Below, one piece after another: positions 39,301 through 54,300 of a stretch of DNA of 64,000 nt. The translations under genes and the position numbers were made by a program. The stretch is from Strix aluco (Eukaryota; Chordata; Aves; Strigiformes; Strigidae). Numbering within the stretch: position 1 is the first letter of the stretch; each line of letters begins with the position of its first letter. The stretch spans positions 46,654,725 to 46,718,724 of the forward strand of contig NC_133934.1 in NCBI RefSeq assembly GCF_031877795.1, written 5' to 3'. The notes under the pieces were generated by a model. That model was given only the letters and a program-made list of their open reading frames with translations. It did not search any database and was not told where the DNA came from.

Positions 39301-42300
39301 TAAAATTGTCATTTTAATGGAACTTACTCAAGCTTTTTTAGAAAAGATTATATTTGGGGATTTTTTTTTTTTGGTTGGTTAGGTTTTTCTGCCTAACTTG
39401 GAGACTCTAAGAGAAATGTGAATGTTTTTTAAAAAAAAAAATGTGTATAAACACACACATTAAAGTTTCCTCTCTTCCTCTTCATTACAAAACTAAGAAA
39501 GGTTTTCTCTATGAGATTTTTCTGTACTTTTTTAAATTCTTATTAAAAGCTCTTTATTTATAGCTCATTATATGGCATCATAATCTGCTATTGATTATTA
39601 TCAGAGTTCCATCCAAGAAACTGCTGATACAAATAAAACCAAAGGCAGCATATCATGGCTCAATGAATTCAGGATACTGAGAACTAAGCATAAAATGATG
39701 AGCTCTCTTTGGGAACTTAACCCGTTCATTTGTGACAACGTTATACTTTTTATTCATACAACTGCTATTTCTTTAGATTTTTGTTTTTAAGTAGGAACAG
39801 TTGTTTCTCTCATGCCATGTTCACCAATGACTCTTGACTCACTGTCTTGAGCAATAAGTACGTAACAGTAGCATTCCAAATAATATTTCAGCAAACATTT
39901 CAATGCCAAGTTCAATGCCAAGGGAAAATGCCGTCTTTATTGGATTGCCAAGTGTTGATGTTAGCAGTATTAATTGGCTTACTCTGTTAAATACATTTTT
40001 TTAGACTGACATAAGACTTTGCTTTTTACTTAGAAGTAAAATTATTAAGGGGAAATACCTAATGATGGCAAACATTGAGTTGAAGTTCTTGCATTCTCTG
40101 CAGTGTAGTGCTATCTTAATGAAATGCTTAATGATCTTCATCCTTTTCAGCTGGTTGGTTTCTCTTAGAATCTCAGAAGCCACCCAAAATGTTTCTTGAT
40201 TTATCACCTCTTCAAACTTTTTCAGATTAGTGCAACCTGTTTTTGATTTGAGTTTAAACAAGTCATCTATGTATTCTGTGGGTTCAATATTACGGAATAG
40301 CTCAAAGTTTCTCATGGAGAGTTGGGTAGCCACCTCAACAGTACTGAGCTGCAGTAGGGAAATTTGACTTTCCCTTAGTAACTCTTGAGCATCTTCATCT
40401 GAACAAAGAGTTTCTGTTTCCATGTTGTTCTTCAGGTAATATCTGTAAAAACAAAGTTCAGAAAGACACCTGATACAATATACTCAAATAATAGTGAAAG
40501 TTACAGTAATGTTCCAGTTGGAATTTTAGAATAAACTGAATGTCACCAGGCCTACATATTAATTAGAAGTTGCATAGGAGCGATTTCTTGTAAAGAAACA
40601 GAACATTAATAATTAAATAATGCTCTTATTAACAGGATTTTGACTTAATAAACTGGTATCATCAGCTTTAGCTCACAGTCTCTGATCTCACCTGCCACTC
40701 AGCTGTATCCTGTCAGCAAGCTTGGATAACTGATCCGGAAGCCTCCTTTGCTTGATTACACCCTCAGGTGTGACAGAGACCTCACATAGTGAATATGAAT
40801 CAGGGGTCGCAGTGAGAGCAAATTCCCTGATAGCCTGGATGACCACTTCTTTTGCTGTTGTGTCCTTACTGATCATGATGTAGCGACTTTGCTGATCTGC
40901 CTTGAAAACCCTCAGAACTTGATCTGGTAAGTCTGGAAGAAAAATTACATGCAAGGTATGCAATTTAGTAAGGAAAAAAAAAATAGTGGTATAAGAACAA
41001 GCAAGAACATCAGTCAGATTGAGCCTAATTACTAGTGCTAAACATTTTTACTTCAGTATCATTATTTCACCTCTACTTCATATAAAACAGCTGGGCTTTT
41101 GAGGGGTTTTTTTGTTTATTTGGGTTTGGTTTTGATGGTGTTGATTGTGGTGGTGGTTTAATTTGGTTTTGATTTGTTTTAATGAAAGACTAGTTCTATT
41201 AGCAAGTTAGTTAAGATATCAGTAGGGCAAATCACAAAAATATGTTAACATTTCCAGAGTTTGGACAGATGAACTAACAAGCAGTCTGATTTTCACAGAG
41301 TCTTGGTAAGTTCCATTTAAGTCTGAAAAAAAAAATCAAGGACACTCAACAACACTACCCTATACACTTGACATACTAAGAAATTTAAGCAAATTATGTG
41401 ATAGGAGTGTCAATCTTTCCAAGGATGTTTTTAAGAAAATAGATTCATTTACCTAAGTCTGACACTCAACCCTAGTGTCACACACAAAAGGAAGACATGT
41501 ACATACAAGTAGCTAGGAAGATACATGTATAATGGTCAGCATGCACATATACACAAACAAACTGCAGTAGCATTAATGCACCCAAGTATTAATTATCAAA
41601 AATACTCTACACCCTTGATGCATTTACATCATAATAATGTATAAGTAACAGACTTAAAACTTGCTTTTATTTCTCTGTGCCAATGTTTTAGTAATTAAGA
41701 ACTAAAGCAGCCAGAGATAGAAAAACACTTCACAAATATTCGAGTTCTAAATATATTATTGTTTCAAGTGACTGATGGCAGAAACCTTACACTAGACACC
41801 TACAAGGCAGCTGTTTTTAGGAAATCTGGAAAATGACCAGCCTAACTCCAAACATTATACATATTTCCATATTTCCATTAATGTATTGAAATCTAGACCC
41901 ATTAATCAACTGAAGTTTGATTGTTATAATTTTATTTTAAAAAAAGAGTTAAAATTGTACACCTACCCACCACTGGATTTCTTAACATAAGGTATTTTTA
42001 ACTGACAAGTACTTTCAATTTAATTTCTTCCCTCTGTTACAAATAACCTTTTCTAGTTTTGTGTGACACCACATCTGGTCATTATTCTTTCTTTAATAAA
42101 TATGTTTTAAAAAAACGTATTTTCTTTCTTTTCTGTAGATCATAAAGGTCATACGAACAAGTAAAAAAAATAATAATAGAAAGACTTCTACATCTACAGC
42201 CAAAAAATTATCATTATTAAAAAAATACTGAAAAAACAGCTGCGAGATGAAAACATTCACTTTGATACAACCACAATCTTTTCTGACAAGACCTGAATGT

Positions 42301-45300
42301 GCATGACATGCATTCAGGTTACTACAGGAAGATCTATTCAGCAACAGAAATCTTGCGACAAAGGAACAAAAATTAACATCTTCCCACTGCTGCTGCATGT
42401 CTCCAAAACAATCATTTGGAAAGCATACAAGATAAATCTCTCTGATATGAGTTGATTTACATGCAACAAAGGCTGTTTAGGCTTAAATACATTAGTTTAC
42501 AAATGTCATGCAACCAAACCCATAACTTTTAAGCTCACAGTAGTATTTCTGCAGCTTGAAAAGCACTAATACCAAAACACATTAGAACTGAGTGATTACA
42601 TCATCAGTTACACATAACAAGCCAGTACAGCCCTAAGTACTTGAGTCAAATGTACAAATACCTTACAACTAGCAAGCCAATTTTGCTTTTTATCATGAAC
42701 TTTATAACAACCTGTCTTCCTTCAGTAATTAGTTGAAGAGGGATGCAGAGCAGTGCCTGAAACAATGTCAACATTTTTTTGACATCTTGAGGATGGCAGA
42801 TGTGAAAGACGTTATTGAAAATCAGACCATTCTCTAGATCTTGTTGCCTCTTGCTGTTACAGAAATACTTGCCATTCAAATAAATGCTACGAAGGTGAGA
42901 AACTACTGTAAAGAATACCAAGGTGGGAACAAACTTGCTTAACACTCCCAAGAAACAAGTGTTTTGTGCAAGGAGAAAATAACCTGCTCTGCTGGATCAC
43001 AGAAGTCAATATGAAGAAATGCAGAGAACAGCAAATAGAAAAGTACCATCTTTGCAATCTATTTTACCATCCAGTTTCTCAGGCTGCATACCTATCAGAG
43101 CTGGTAGCAAAAGCACTACACAGAATACAGCCAAGTCTGCCAGCAACTGAAATGATTACAGCTATAGCAACAGTAGCAAGTAATTCAGCATAATACTTTT
43201 TAAATAAAACAGCACTTGAAGAGAAGTATAATCACCCCCCTTCACTCCTTTTCAAAAAAGGAAACCGGAGTGGCAGGCTGAAGAATGCAATGCTATACAA
43301 TAGGAATCTAGTCCGCTAGACAGTGTCGGGCGGGGGGGGGGGGGGAGTACCAGTGACTGGCAGCTCATCATTAGTATATTATTTGACTACCAATCAAATA
43401 GCAAAGGCAGCACAAGAGAATAGAAATCAAAGTACTATTGACTATTGAACATTTAAAAATAAACCTTAAAAAGTATATATGAAAAAGTGTGAGCAAATCA
43501 GAAGAGAAACTAAAATGACTCCTTGTGGATTTCAAGCTGTTCTCACTTTCTCCTCAAAGACTACCCTTCCAAAGCAGCAAGTTGTTTTATTTTCTATCCC
43601 AAGGGATATTCCCCAGGGCCTCAAAGGATGACTGTTCTACCACTTTTCTCTTTCTTCTCCATTGCATTCAATTTCTTGCAAGCTGCCTCCATCTCCATCT
43701 TTAACTTAGCTCAAGATAGTAAAAGAAATTAAAATTGCAGGCTTTAAATTTTTTCCAAGTCTTAAAGGATATAGAGATATAATTCAACTGTCCTGTCTAC
43801 AATGCAACCATCCCTAAAGCCCTTAAGGTATATGGTTTTTTAATTTCAGTCCCCCTTCCCCCTCCTTTCAACACAGGGGAAAATTATACCTGCGAGTTAA
43901 TTTAAAAATATTCAGTGTGTGGACATTTGGGCAAATTTTAAGTAAATAAATAAAAACTTTTTTTTTTAACATGAGAAAGCACTAATTACTTAATACATTT
44001 TCTATAAAGGTAATGGAAAAGCTGCTATAACGCTGAAGAAATGGCATTACATCATTATTTATCTCCTTTCCTCAAAGCAAGAGGCAAACAGTAGAACATT
44101 ATTCATTTATTAAACTTCTCCAAACTCCATCTGTGATTGAAGGATCTTCAGACCTGTACTGGCCTTCGTTCTCAATTAATAGAGTTTGTTTGAACTGTGT
44201 GAGACAGCAGTGTCCACAGGTCTGGAAGTTAGCCAGTCACTGTGCTCGGCATTAGGGGAACGTTAATTACCTAGAACCATCTGGTCTAGGTAAATGGGAA
44301 GCTGGAGAATGGAACCTTCACCCATTCATAGGTAAAGTGCTGAAGAAAAGTTATGCTTTTACCAATAAAGAATACCTTCAAAGTGTTGGACACTAGTTAT
44401 CAGATAAAATACAAAAAGATACCAATCTTCCCACTCTCTCAGGAGCAATCTTAGACACTGGGACAAAAGTCACACACCACCTTCTTGCAGTCTTCTCTAG
44501 CCCTAAAAAACCTGAGACGAACGATGCTCAATATCATGGTTTCAAGCGCGATGATTGAACCAACTTGGCCAGTATATAGGCTGATGTTTAAGCACGATCC
44601 TTACAGGTAAGGTTTGAAATGCCTCAGGCTTAGAAGAGCACTGAATTTTTGGTTCTGCTTTTGAGAAATACTCTGAAGATTAGACTAAAATAACCAAGTG
44701 TCTGCACAGCAACCATCACCATCTCCTTCTTCAGCAGCTATGTTCTAATAACAAAGATCTGGAACTTAACTCAGAGAGGGTTTCCTGCTAAGAACCTTCC
44801 TGCATCCAGATAAGAGCCCAAATCCCACCAGGAGCTCTGGGGAAACCATTCTCATAAGTAAGGTTCTCAAGTTTCTCATATTCTCGCTCTTTTTCTCCCT
44901 CACTCACCCCCATGCTTTGTGTTCTCTGCTAAATGTGTTCATTTTTTCTCCATTTCAGAACAGGATTTTAAATCACTTTGTATACAAAGAATTTGGCATA
45001 CAGCTGTAGGGCAGAGTAACTAACAGGGAACTCCGAAACTCTGTCCCCTACAGATGTAGTACAAGATTATATAAGTCTGTTCAGAAAAAGACTAAAATGC
45101 ATGTCCTGTGTCCCAGTCCAATGCCCTTTCGCTTTACTGTAAGCTAATGATCTACTATGCTATTTGAAAATACGGCAGTCTTGTAAATATCAGGGCAAAT
45201 TATAAAATACCAAGGAAAGTAAGTTTTCACTGGCCCAGAGTATTCAATCAGTGAGAGGCACTCTGTATACAACACACTTGAAAAATAGACATCTAATACA

Positions 45301-48300
45301 TTCAGATAAAGTATATTGGAGCAAATGTAACAAAACCTAATGCATTAATATGTGCCAGCATACAGTTAATAAAACTCACGCGTATCTTCAGACTCTGGAA
45401 AAAGGAGATCAGTGAAAGGAGGTAAGGTCAAGAACAACAAAAAAGGATCCTTACCTGGAGTAGTATTGAAGTCTAAGATGCGGTGATGAGACTGCAGTAG
45501 ATCGGGATTACTGGATGACAGGGTTCCACTGACAGGTAAAGCAGGAGGAATGTGCTTCGTTTGCCTCAGTCCCACAATGCTGTCATCCTGAGACTGGCCA
45601 ATTCCAATGTCACTGTGTCCAGAAAGAAATAAAATCAGGGCTTACAAACATTCGGAGCTTGGGCTATACTAGAGGGATACAGGGACATCTATATCACTAC
45701 ATTTTCACATTTTCAATTGTTAGTACAGTAATCACTATTTAGAAGTTAAAACCCTCCAGACAACAGTCCTTGCTGTCTAGCTTTGTCAACAGCACCCAGA
45801 CGTCCGCTCAAAGGGATCTGATCTGTCAGGTCTCACTGTCAGAAGATCCTCATGTTCACTACTAAGCTCTGAGGAGCTGCTAGGCTCATTATTTTATGAC
45901 AATTTCTCACAACAGCCAAGATCTTTATTCAAAAGGCACCTCATCATTCTTGAACCACCCCATCACCTGAACTTTGTCTAATCCTGCTGTCCCCTCAGTG
46001 CTCTTTTATAAGACCTGAATTTCACACATTTTTCACCCCATCACAGGCAGGATTTGCAACTGTACTTCAGAACATATTGTAGTCATACAATCGAAGACCT
46101 TTCAACAGACAGATAAGAGAGGATCTTTGAGATCATCCATTTTCTTACCCTGTATCACCTTTTCTGAGTTTCTCTTCACTGAGTGTGACTGAAGTGATGC
46201 CAGCTAACTTGGAAGGCTAAGGTAAGCACCTGCACTTGGGTACCATCATTATCCCCTCCAAAGTGCCCAACAGCTGTAAATAAAGTATTCTGTGATAAGG
46301 GTGAAGGATTTTGTCTATTGAACTGTGAAAGGCAGGGTCCCAAAGAAACTCAGTAGTGCTAGATGGATCAGAGACAGAGCTATGATCATATTATTGTAGG
46401 AACTAATTTGCTTATTGCTTTTGAGTTCATAATCAGCAAGTGAAGTAAACTACTACTACAGGACAGAGTTGGAGCTAGCCGTTGAACTTTTCTATAAATA
46501 TATAGATGCAAATCCTTAATAAAATAATCTAAGGGTGTAAAATGTTGAATAGCAGCCATTATAGAAAATAATTAAAAATTTAGTTACTATAAGCAAAGCC
46601 TTTTTAAAAACCAAGCACATCTAAATCTGTATTTATACATGTAAATAAAAGCATAAACCAGAACTTTGACTTCATTGCAAACTCTAAAAAGTCAAGCTAC
46701 GAAATGAAATGATGCAACACAAATGACCATTTGTACACTAGTTTTGGGCACTTAAGCTTTTGTCTAGTGTTCCATCCATCCTCAGAAATCCTAAACAGAA
46801 ACAATTAAGGGCCTGATAATTATCCCTGTTGAGCTGTTACAGCACAAGCATCCTTTTGTGCTTACCAATGAATTACTTTACCCAGTACACTCTTGTACCA
46901 CTTCTTTAAGTGCTATGAATTGAACAGTACTCTGGGAAGCCAGGACAGTATCTCTGGGCATTTAAGACAGAACTTTAATTACATGGACACAGCAACTGCT
47001 TTTTAGAAGGCAATGCAACTCACAAAAGGTTGGAGCAGTATCTCTGTATGACGGTTTTGAGTTTTCTCATTTTGTTTTTAAGAAACAGGATAACTCCGTA
47101 TTACCAAAATATTTTACGAAGTGTGAACCCCAAGGCATGAGAGTGTCAGGAACACTCAAGTCCATTGACAAAAAAGTTCTTGGATTCTCCCTCAGTCAGA
47201 AGTTAAGCTGAATCTGAACATCTGTATTTTTGTACTTCCACATAAAGCACAAAATACCGTGACAAGCATTGGTGATCAACTCAGTGCATAGCACTTTTAT
47301 GCAGAGCTACAAGCAAGTCTTTCACTACAACTAAAAGCATTTCCAACAATCGACGTTGTGTCTTTCAAGTAGGAACCACTCTACACACAAAATACCGAGT
47401 AAACAAAAAACCCCAGACCCCCCAAAACCTCAAAATGCTTTCTGGTGGTTCTAAACAACTATACAGTATACATAAATGTGCCAACACCAGTATTTTCTCT
47501 AAATTCAAATCAAATGAAGACAATATGACCCTTCTCATATTAATAGTCTCACTTGCATTATATATTCCTTTTGCAGTTTGTCAGTTTTATATAATCTTAT
47601 ACCCATCGGGGGGAGAGGGGAGTTGCTTCTTTGTCTGGGGTGCTGCACTATGGACCAGGCAGAACTTTACTAGAGAAGGAGGTGGGGGATTCTGTTTAAT
47701 CCTTATTTGGAGCAGCTGAGCCTACAGACTACAAAACCACTCTGGATTAGAAGAGTAAAAAAAGCAAAGAGCTCAAGCAGAGGCTGTAGCCAGAAGCACA
47801 TTTCAATAGATGCCCTAAAGCTGGTGGAGAGAAACCGATTTCCCAGTAGCTGCAAAGGAAATGGTGCCGTTTGCTCAGTTCAGGAAGTTACTTGACATTA
47901 TTGGACTAAAAAGCAAGACCAAAGGAAGGCATAATCTCCTGCTCTAACTGATTTGTCTTTGATACTGATTTTAATGTCTCACGAAGCAGACAGGCTTCCT
48001 TGAAGAGAGACCTCATTCTAGTTTATAGATTGGTTTACGTGGACACATTCTGAAGGCACTGGAGACCTCTGCAATATTCACAGTCAAAAAAAGGTGGACA
48101 GTTTCACCACATAAGCTAGCTGACTTATGAAGTCTTTAAATATCTACTTTAATGAGTAAATCAGCTTTTTCATCCCTCTTGATTTTTGGTATTTAAAAAT
48201 ATATGAGAATAGGTAAAGTCCCTTAATATATGCAATACCATTCATTATTAGGAAGAATGAGATTGAAGTTTCTACCAAAAAAAAAAGCACAAACAGGAAA

Positions 48301-51300
48301 GCCTACAGCTACACATCTCTATGCAGAAACCGTGCAGACACAAACAACTTAATGCCAACAGGCTTTGCAGAAAAATTGCTATATATAACACATGAAGTAA
48401 AGGTAGCAAAAGGAAGAGAAAATAGGTCAAGTGTACTATTTTTCTGAGTCTTACCCAAAGAAGTCCCTGCACATAAAAAGTGCAAAAATGAAAGGAATCA
48501 AAGAAAAAAGAAAATCAACAAGAAAATTTTATGCAAATGTTGTGAACAATGGTGAACAATGTGAAAAATCATGCTTAACAGTATGCATGGCTCATCAGAA
48601 GAACAAACATACAAGACCAGTGAAATAAAACATTCTAAAGACAAACAACATAAAAGGAGTATTTACAGATTCTCCTCTAGTGAAGTATCTATGTCAATTT
48701 AAGAAATATCCATTATTAGGCTATAATACTGGATTACATTTATATTCATTTAACCTTTACATTACTAACATTCTATTTATGATGTTTCAGAACAGTATTC
48801 ATTTAGTAGAGAATACCTAACATTAGGTTAGGCAATTTTTTTTTTAAAGTATTATCAGGAAAAAATCCTAAATTTTCAGCACAAGTGCCTTTTTCATTAA
48901 TTTATATAGAATAAATTTCTTCCTCAATGGGACACAGAAAAGAAAAATGCAAGAGAAAACACTGATGACACATCAGCTACCGTTCTACAATTCATTTTTC
49001 CCCATCAATGCCATCTGTCTTGGCCAAGAACCAGATTCCCATAAAATCATTTAAATCTCATCCTTCTATTGTTCCTAACAATCCAATCTATTTCTAAAAT
49101 GTGTTCATAGAATAAAAGATATCAGATACCGTATTTAGCTTTCATTAAAAAAATACTCAATTCTGTCAAAGAACCCAAGTTAGAATTTCAACCTCAGTCT
49201 CCCTTATGGCAGTACACAGAAATTCTAGACCACTGGAATGTGGATTAATTGAAATTATTGCTCCTATCAATCACCTGCAAGCAAACCTGCTTGCAGAGTT
49301 ATTCTGAAATTAACTGCCTGGGATGCTTCCGGTTAACACTCCTCTTAAAAGAAAACAGAAAATGACATGAAAAATTATTTGTGCCATCACTTTATCTCTA
49401 ACAAGTAAAATATGTCCATATTGATGTCAGGAACTGCATTGTTAGTAGTCTATGATCATTCAGATATTCAGCCTAATATTTTCTAGTACATTTTTCAGAT
49501 ATAAGCATGGTTTGCATTAATAAATAAAAAAGGGATCATGATAAATTATAAGTAACACGAGAAATTATAAAAATTTAACATAAAGCCAATATTTAAGAGG
49601 AAATTAAAAACTCACTTGTATGGTTTCTGAGGCAGAATACTTATTCGAGTCTTGTCAAGTATCTTCTTTAATTTATTTCTTCCCCCAACTGTGTTGGCTT
49701 TACTTTTCTTATTTACTTTTTCCAATCCTATTACCTGCTCCACATCGACGGCAAGGTCTGGGATGGAATAACGACTTGCCTTTTTAATGTCACCAATTTT
49801 AGGCAGGTGGGGAGCACCATTTCTTTTTTCCTCTGACAACCGTGTTAAAAGCTCTTTAAAAACTGCACAAGACAGGGAAAGGGTGGAAAGCAAAAGAACA
49901 AAAATGTAAAAGAAAACTTTGTGCACCAGACCAGTTTAATATTAAACATTACAAAAACCTATTTAGGTTATTCTGTCAATTCAAGTAATAAATGAATTTA
50001 GTTATAAGACTTTAAAAAAAATTTAAAAGGACATTCATTTTATGTAGTATGAATCAGAAAAAGAGTAAATTGGCACATCTCAGAACAGAAATACACTAGA
50101 CGACCCCATGGTCGCATGGATGGTGTCAACAGAAGGACCTTGACTTTTCAACCTAAGGACACAGGCTTCTGCAGAATAGTAGCATGCATAAAAAGAGCAC
50201 ACTAGACAAAAATAATATAGGAAAACTAACAACTGAGAAGGAAGGTTTTAAACAGATAGCCAGCAACAAAAGCACTCAGATGGACAAGAAATTAGCAACA
50301 GGATCAAAAAATCAGAATTCAGAGGGAAAACTGCAACAAAGTCATCAGGAAAATATAAGAACGTGTGAGTCTACTGAGACACCTTGGATGTTTGACGGGG
50401 CTGTTGTGTCCATCTGCCAGATATACAAAAAAACCTCTCAGACTCCCTCAGCACCCTAGCAAAGAGTCATCTCTAAGGCAGAAATACCTCATGAATTTGG
50501 GAATTAGTTCTACTGCAACTTTTACCTTCACAAAAATTTATATATTTAAATAAATCAAATAAAACTGATCTGAAGATCAAATCACATATTCTGAGTGTGA
50601 AAGGAAGTCTCCATATATAAATCGAAAAATCATCTGAGTTTATTCGTAATCATAAATGAAAACTGATAATTAAACCCAAGGAATTATAGAAAAAGTGGGA
50701 ACAAGGACAGCCAGCTAAGGATGAGTATTAGGGGCTAGGTTTTACTATTATGTATTAATTTTGTCCTTAACATTCATCCTTATCTCCAGAGATACATAAA
50801 TCACCAAGAGACTTCAAAAGCTTCAAATAAGAGACACAAAAAAAAAAGCGCGGAGGAGAGTAATCCAAGCCCCTAAGTGTACTGTCGAATAGGAGCTGGA
50901 GAGAAAAATTAAATACAGGTAAGAACATACTGTTAAAAAAAGAAACACCTCTCCTTTTGGGATTTGTTGATAAGGAATACTGCGTGCAATATACAGAAAG
51001 TAACTGTTCTGAGACTCTACTGTGATGTGATTTCAGTGTTTGCAATGGAGCAAGAAGATTAAAAACTTAGAAAAACACAACTTCTGAAGAAAATCAGGTT
51101 TAATCTTAAACATACTGAAGCAACACATCAGATCCCAAAACCTAGTGTGTGAAGGACGGTTACACAGAACTTACACGTAAACAAGCACACACAGATATAT
51201 TAAGAAATGCCTTAATTATTAGAAACAATTGAAATATTAGAATTTTTATGGCAAAGCAAAAAAAATCCCCAGGAAATAGATTTGACAAATGACTTTGGAG

Positions 51301-54300
51301 ATAACCTGAGCATATGTAATCATTAGTGCAGTAACATCCTGCAGTAATATTCTGCCCTACTTATTTGTGATGAAAAACCTGATCCTGAAAGAGGTACTTG
51401 GGGAACACATCACTAAATTATATAAATAATCCAAGTATCCAGTGGTAAAAATCAAAGAAAACACACAAACTATTAATTACTTATGATGCTAACTGCAGTC
51501 CTGAGCTGCCTAAAGTCTCCTTCATGACTGCTTTAGTACTTGTTAGAGGGAGAAATTAAGAGAATAGATTTGGAAGGCAGCGAGATTGTTTTCACCTAGC
51601 TGGCAAGAAAGTTTTTATTAACCTTGTTGCGCTCACTGTAGGCATTGACTGAAAAACTATGAGCAAATTCAGCAGACAGATAGGATCACTGATCAACTGA
51701 AATTCCAAAAGAGCCATCTTTCTTGAGAAAGGACTAAATGTTACATGTACAAACATGTCTTATAAATTTGAGCTAAATGGTTGCAATAGCTCCTCTTAAT
51801 CCAGAAAAATGCACTTGAGAGAGAGAAGTCACTTCATATAAAACCCTATTCATAAATTTTTCTCTGCAATTATCAACTAAGATTTTTTAGGACCTGCAAG
51901 CTTCCTTTTTCTATTCTGCCCAGTACAAAAGTGTTTCAAACAAAACTATTTTAAACTATTAAAAAAATATTTAGGACTCCATCTAAATTAGAACAGAAAT
52001 TAGAACAAAAAGTACACACAAACTTACCAAATAAATTGGTTTTCACAGTGATAGACAGATGAGTGTTATTTCTAAGGATTTCCATGGCTTTTGACAGCTG
52101 AATGTTTTCAAAGTTTTGCCCATTCACTTCCAGTATCTAAAAATACCAACAGGTAGTGTTATTGTTATTTAGAAAAGAGAAAGGAAACAAAAAAGAGGGA
52201 AAAAAAGGACTTCTTAAAATTACATACCTGGTCTCCACGTTTCAAGCCTGCTTCTGTAGCTTTGCTACCAAAATCTACACTGTCAACAAAGATTCCAAAT
52301 CCTTTTTCTGACCCTCCCAGCAAGATAAAAGGCAAAGGGGCTTCTCGCGATGGCTTCGTTAAGGTTATCAATCTTCGTTTAGCTTTAGCAGCACAAGCAA
52401 TATTTAACAGCCTCAAATGTCCACCCATTTTCTACAAGAAAAGCATAATGAGTTATATGTATCAACAGCCTGGCCACTCCCTGCCATCCCAAATTGTCAG
52501 AAGAAACCTCTTACTCTTACCTCCCTCTCCAAATTGTTCTCAAATTCTTCCAGAAATCGAGTCATAGCAGGATCTCCTTCAAAATCATTGAAGTGATTGT
52601 TCACCCACAACAATACTACCCGTGTAACCTGAAAATTAATCAATAATATAAATATTTTCCAGGAATACCCAGAACAGCACTAGTCCTAAGTCCTTTAAAA
52701 CACTGCTCCTTAAAGTCCCTGTAAATTTCCATTGGAATCCTAAATATTATACATATACACCCAAATCACACTTTATTAATATGCAATAATTTACCAGGAG
52801 GATAGAACGAATTAAGTAATAAAATTGCTTTCACTTATATAAGCAATTGTATGTTGTATCTCAAAGAATACTATGAGTTAGAAAATTAACTCTGGCTGTA
52901 TAAAATTTGATTGAGTAGGGAATAGAGCACACAGGTACAAGGCACCAAGTTAGACCCATTTCTGACTTATAACAACAATTTCCTGCTCATGTACATTTCC
53001 AAATCTGCTTAATTCTTCAAGCACATGATCATAAGGCTTCTGATACTGCTTTATATTCGTTCTTGAATCTCACAAATCTTCAGATAAACCACCATTAACT
53101 GCATTAGGCATATTTACCTGTGTAAAAGAGCTACTGTATGTTTAGAGAGGCAGGAAAAAGGAGCTATTGTGAGAAGCAGGAAAGAGGTTCTAACAGCAAA
53201 TACTTGTAATTCTTTTCCTCAATCTTTCAGTTTACTACTCCTCTTTTCTCTCCACCCTTACCCACCTCAAGCAACATATGACTATCAAAGTTCAGAAGGA
53301 TCTTAGCCCGTATTTTACAGTTTGTTAGGAAAAAACCCTAAAGAAATACTATCAATTAATATTATTGAAGGTAAAGCCACAAAAGAAGAGGTGTATTTTT
53401 TAAAATTATATGCTTCCACTATAAAATTTTATCTCAGTATGCAATTTGATCTAGAACATCAGCAGCACTTGTCCTAACGAAATAAAAGAGTTTTGATGTT
53501 TTGAATTAATATTGATTCAGATTATTTTTAAAAAGTTCCTGAATCCAAAATAGTTGTGCCACTCAAAGTTATCTCTAAAAATACAGCTGCATTTCTTCTG
53601 TTATGCTGGGAAAGTAAGTTAGTAGGGGAAAACCTCTGAACATTTCAAAAACTAGAGCTTAGGAAGAAAATCTCATACAAATTTTAATCAGCTAAAGCTA
53701 ACCTCGTCTGTTCTTTGCATCTGCACAAAATCTAAACCTCTGCAGCCTCTTACGCTAAAGGTTTGACACCAGGCATCCAAAACCAAACCCTGCCACCCTT
53801 ATATACAGTTTCCAAGTAGTTTGCCTTTTACCCCTGAAGAGCAAGCGAATTCAGAAGAATTGCTGATATTAATGACCAAACTAATCAAGTACTTCAGAAC
53901 TCCTCCAGAGTTCAGATTTCTAGCAGGAGGCAACTGAACAGCAGTATGTGCTGCAGCTCCCAGCCACAGGGTTGTAGGCTAGCAGTACCATTTCTGACGT
54001 ATTTTGAGATTTTTCCACCTTTGACACTGAAGATGAACTTTCTTTCTGTTAAACAACTGTGGTGTTTTTCATTAACGTGGATGAATTGGAAGATCCAGAC
54101 AACGTCTGGTTAAATTTAGGCTAATTGCAGTTTTTTAAAATTGGCTGGGAAATTGCAAGCCATACCACATAATATACTTTAAATCACTGCAGTGATAGCT
54201 TCAATATCAATATCAATGCTGCTTTCAAAGTTGGGACTTAATGTATACCCAAACAACACTGCACTGGGAAGGTGACTTCCAAAGGAATGCCATTATTTGT

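Larger units (their letters stand above)
30785..40058 (-). other. RAPGEF2 introns in tail and RasGEF region
   Basis: Introns of 2,429, 1,743, 841, 1,050, 617, 86 and 1,585 bp (low to high coordinate). I see no nested gene and no recognisable transposon. Simple features are short A or T runs, for example a T run near 39,361-39,373. Confidence 0.7.
40443..52027 (-). other. RAPGEF2 introns around RA domain
   Basis: Introns of 249, 4,522, 4,003 and 2,165 bp. No nested gene is seen. They contain a GTTT-rich tract (about 41,100-41,185) and a run of 14 G (43,332-43,345). A GGATCTTTGAGATCATCCA word near 46,120-46,138 hints at a decayed CR1 end but is too short to call. Confidence 0.65.

Noticed and set aside
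46085-46140. A possible CR1 3' end on the minus strand (GGATCTTTGAGATCATCCA word).
   Set aside because: Only about 20 bases look right and the flanks do not extend the match. It could be chance.
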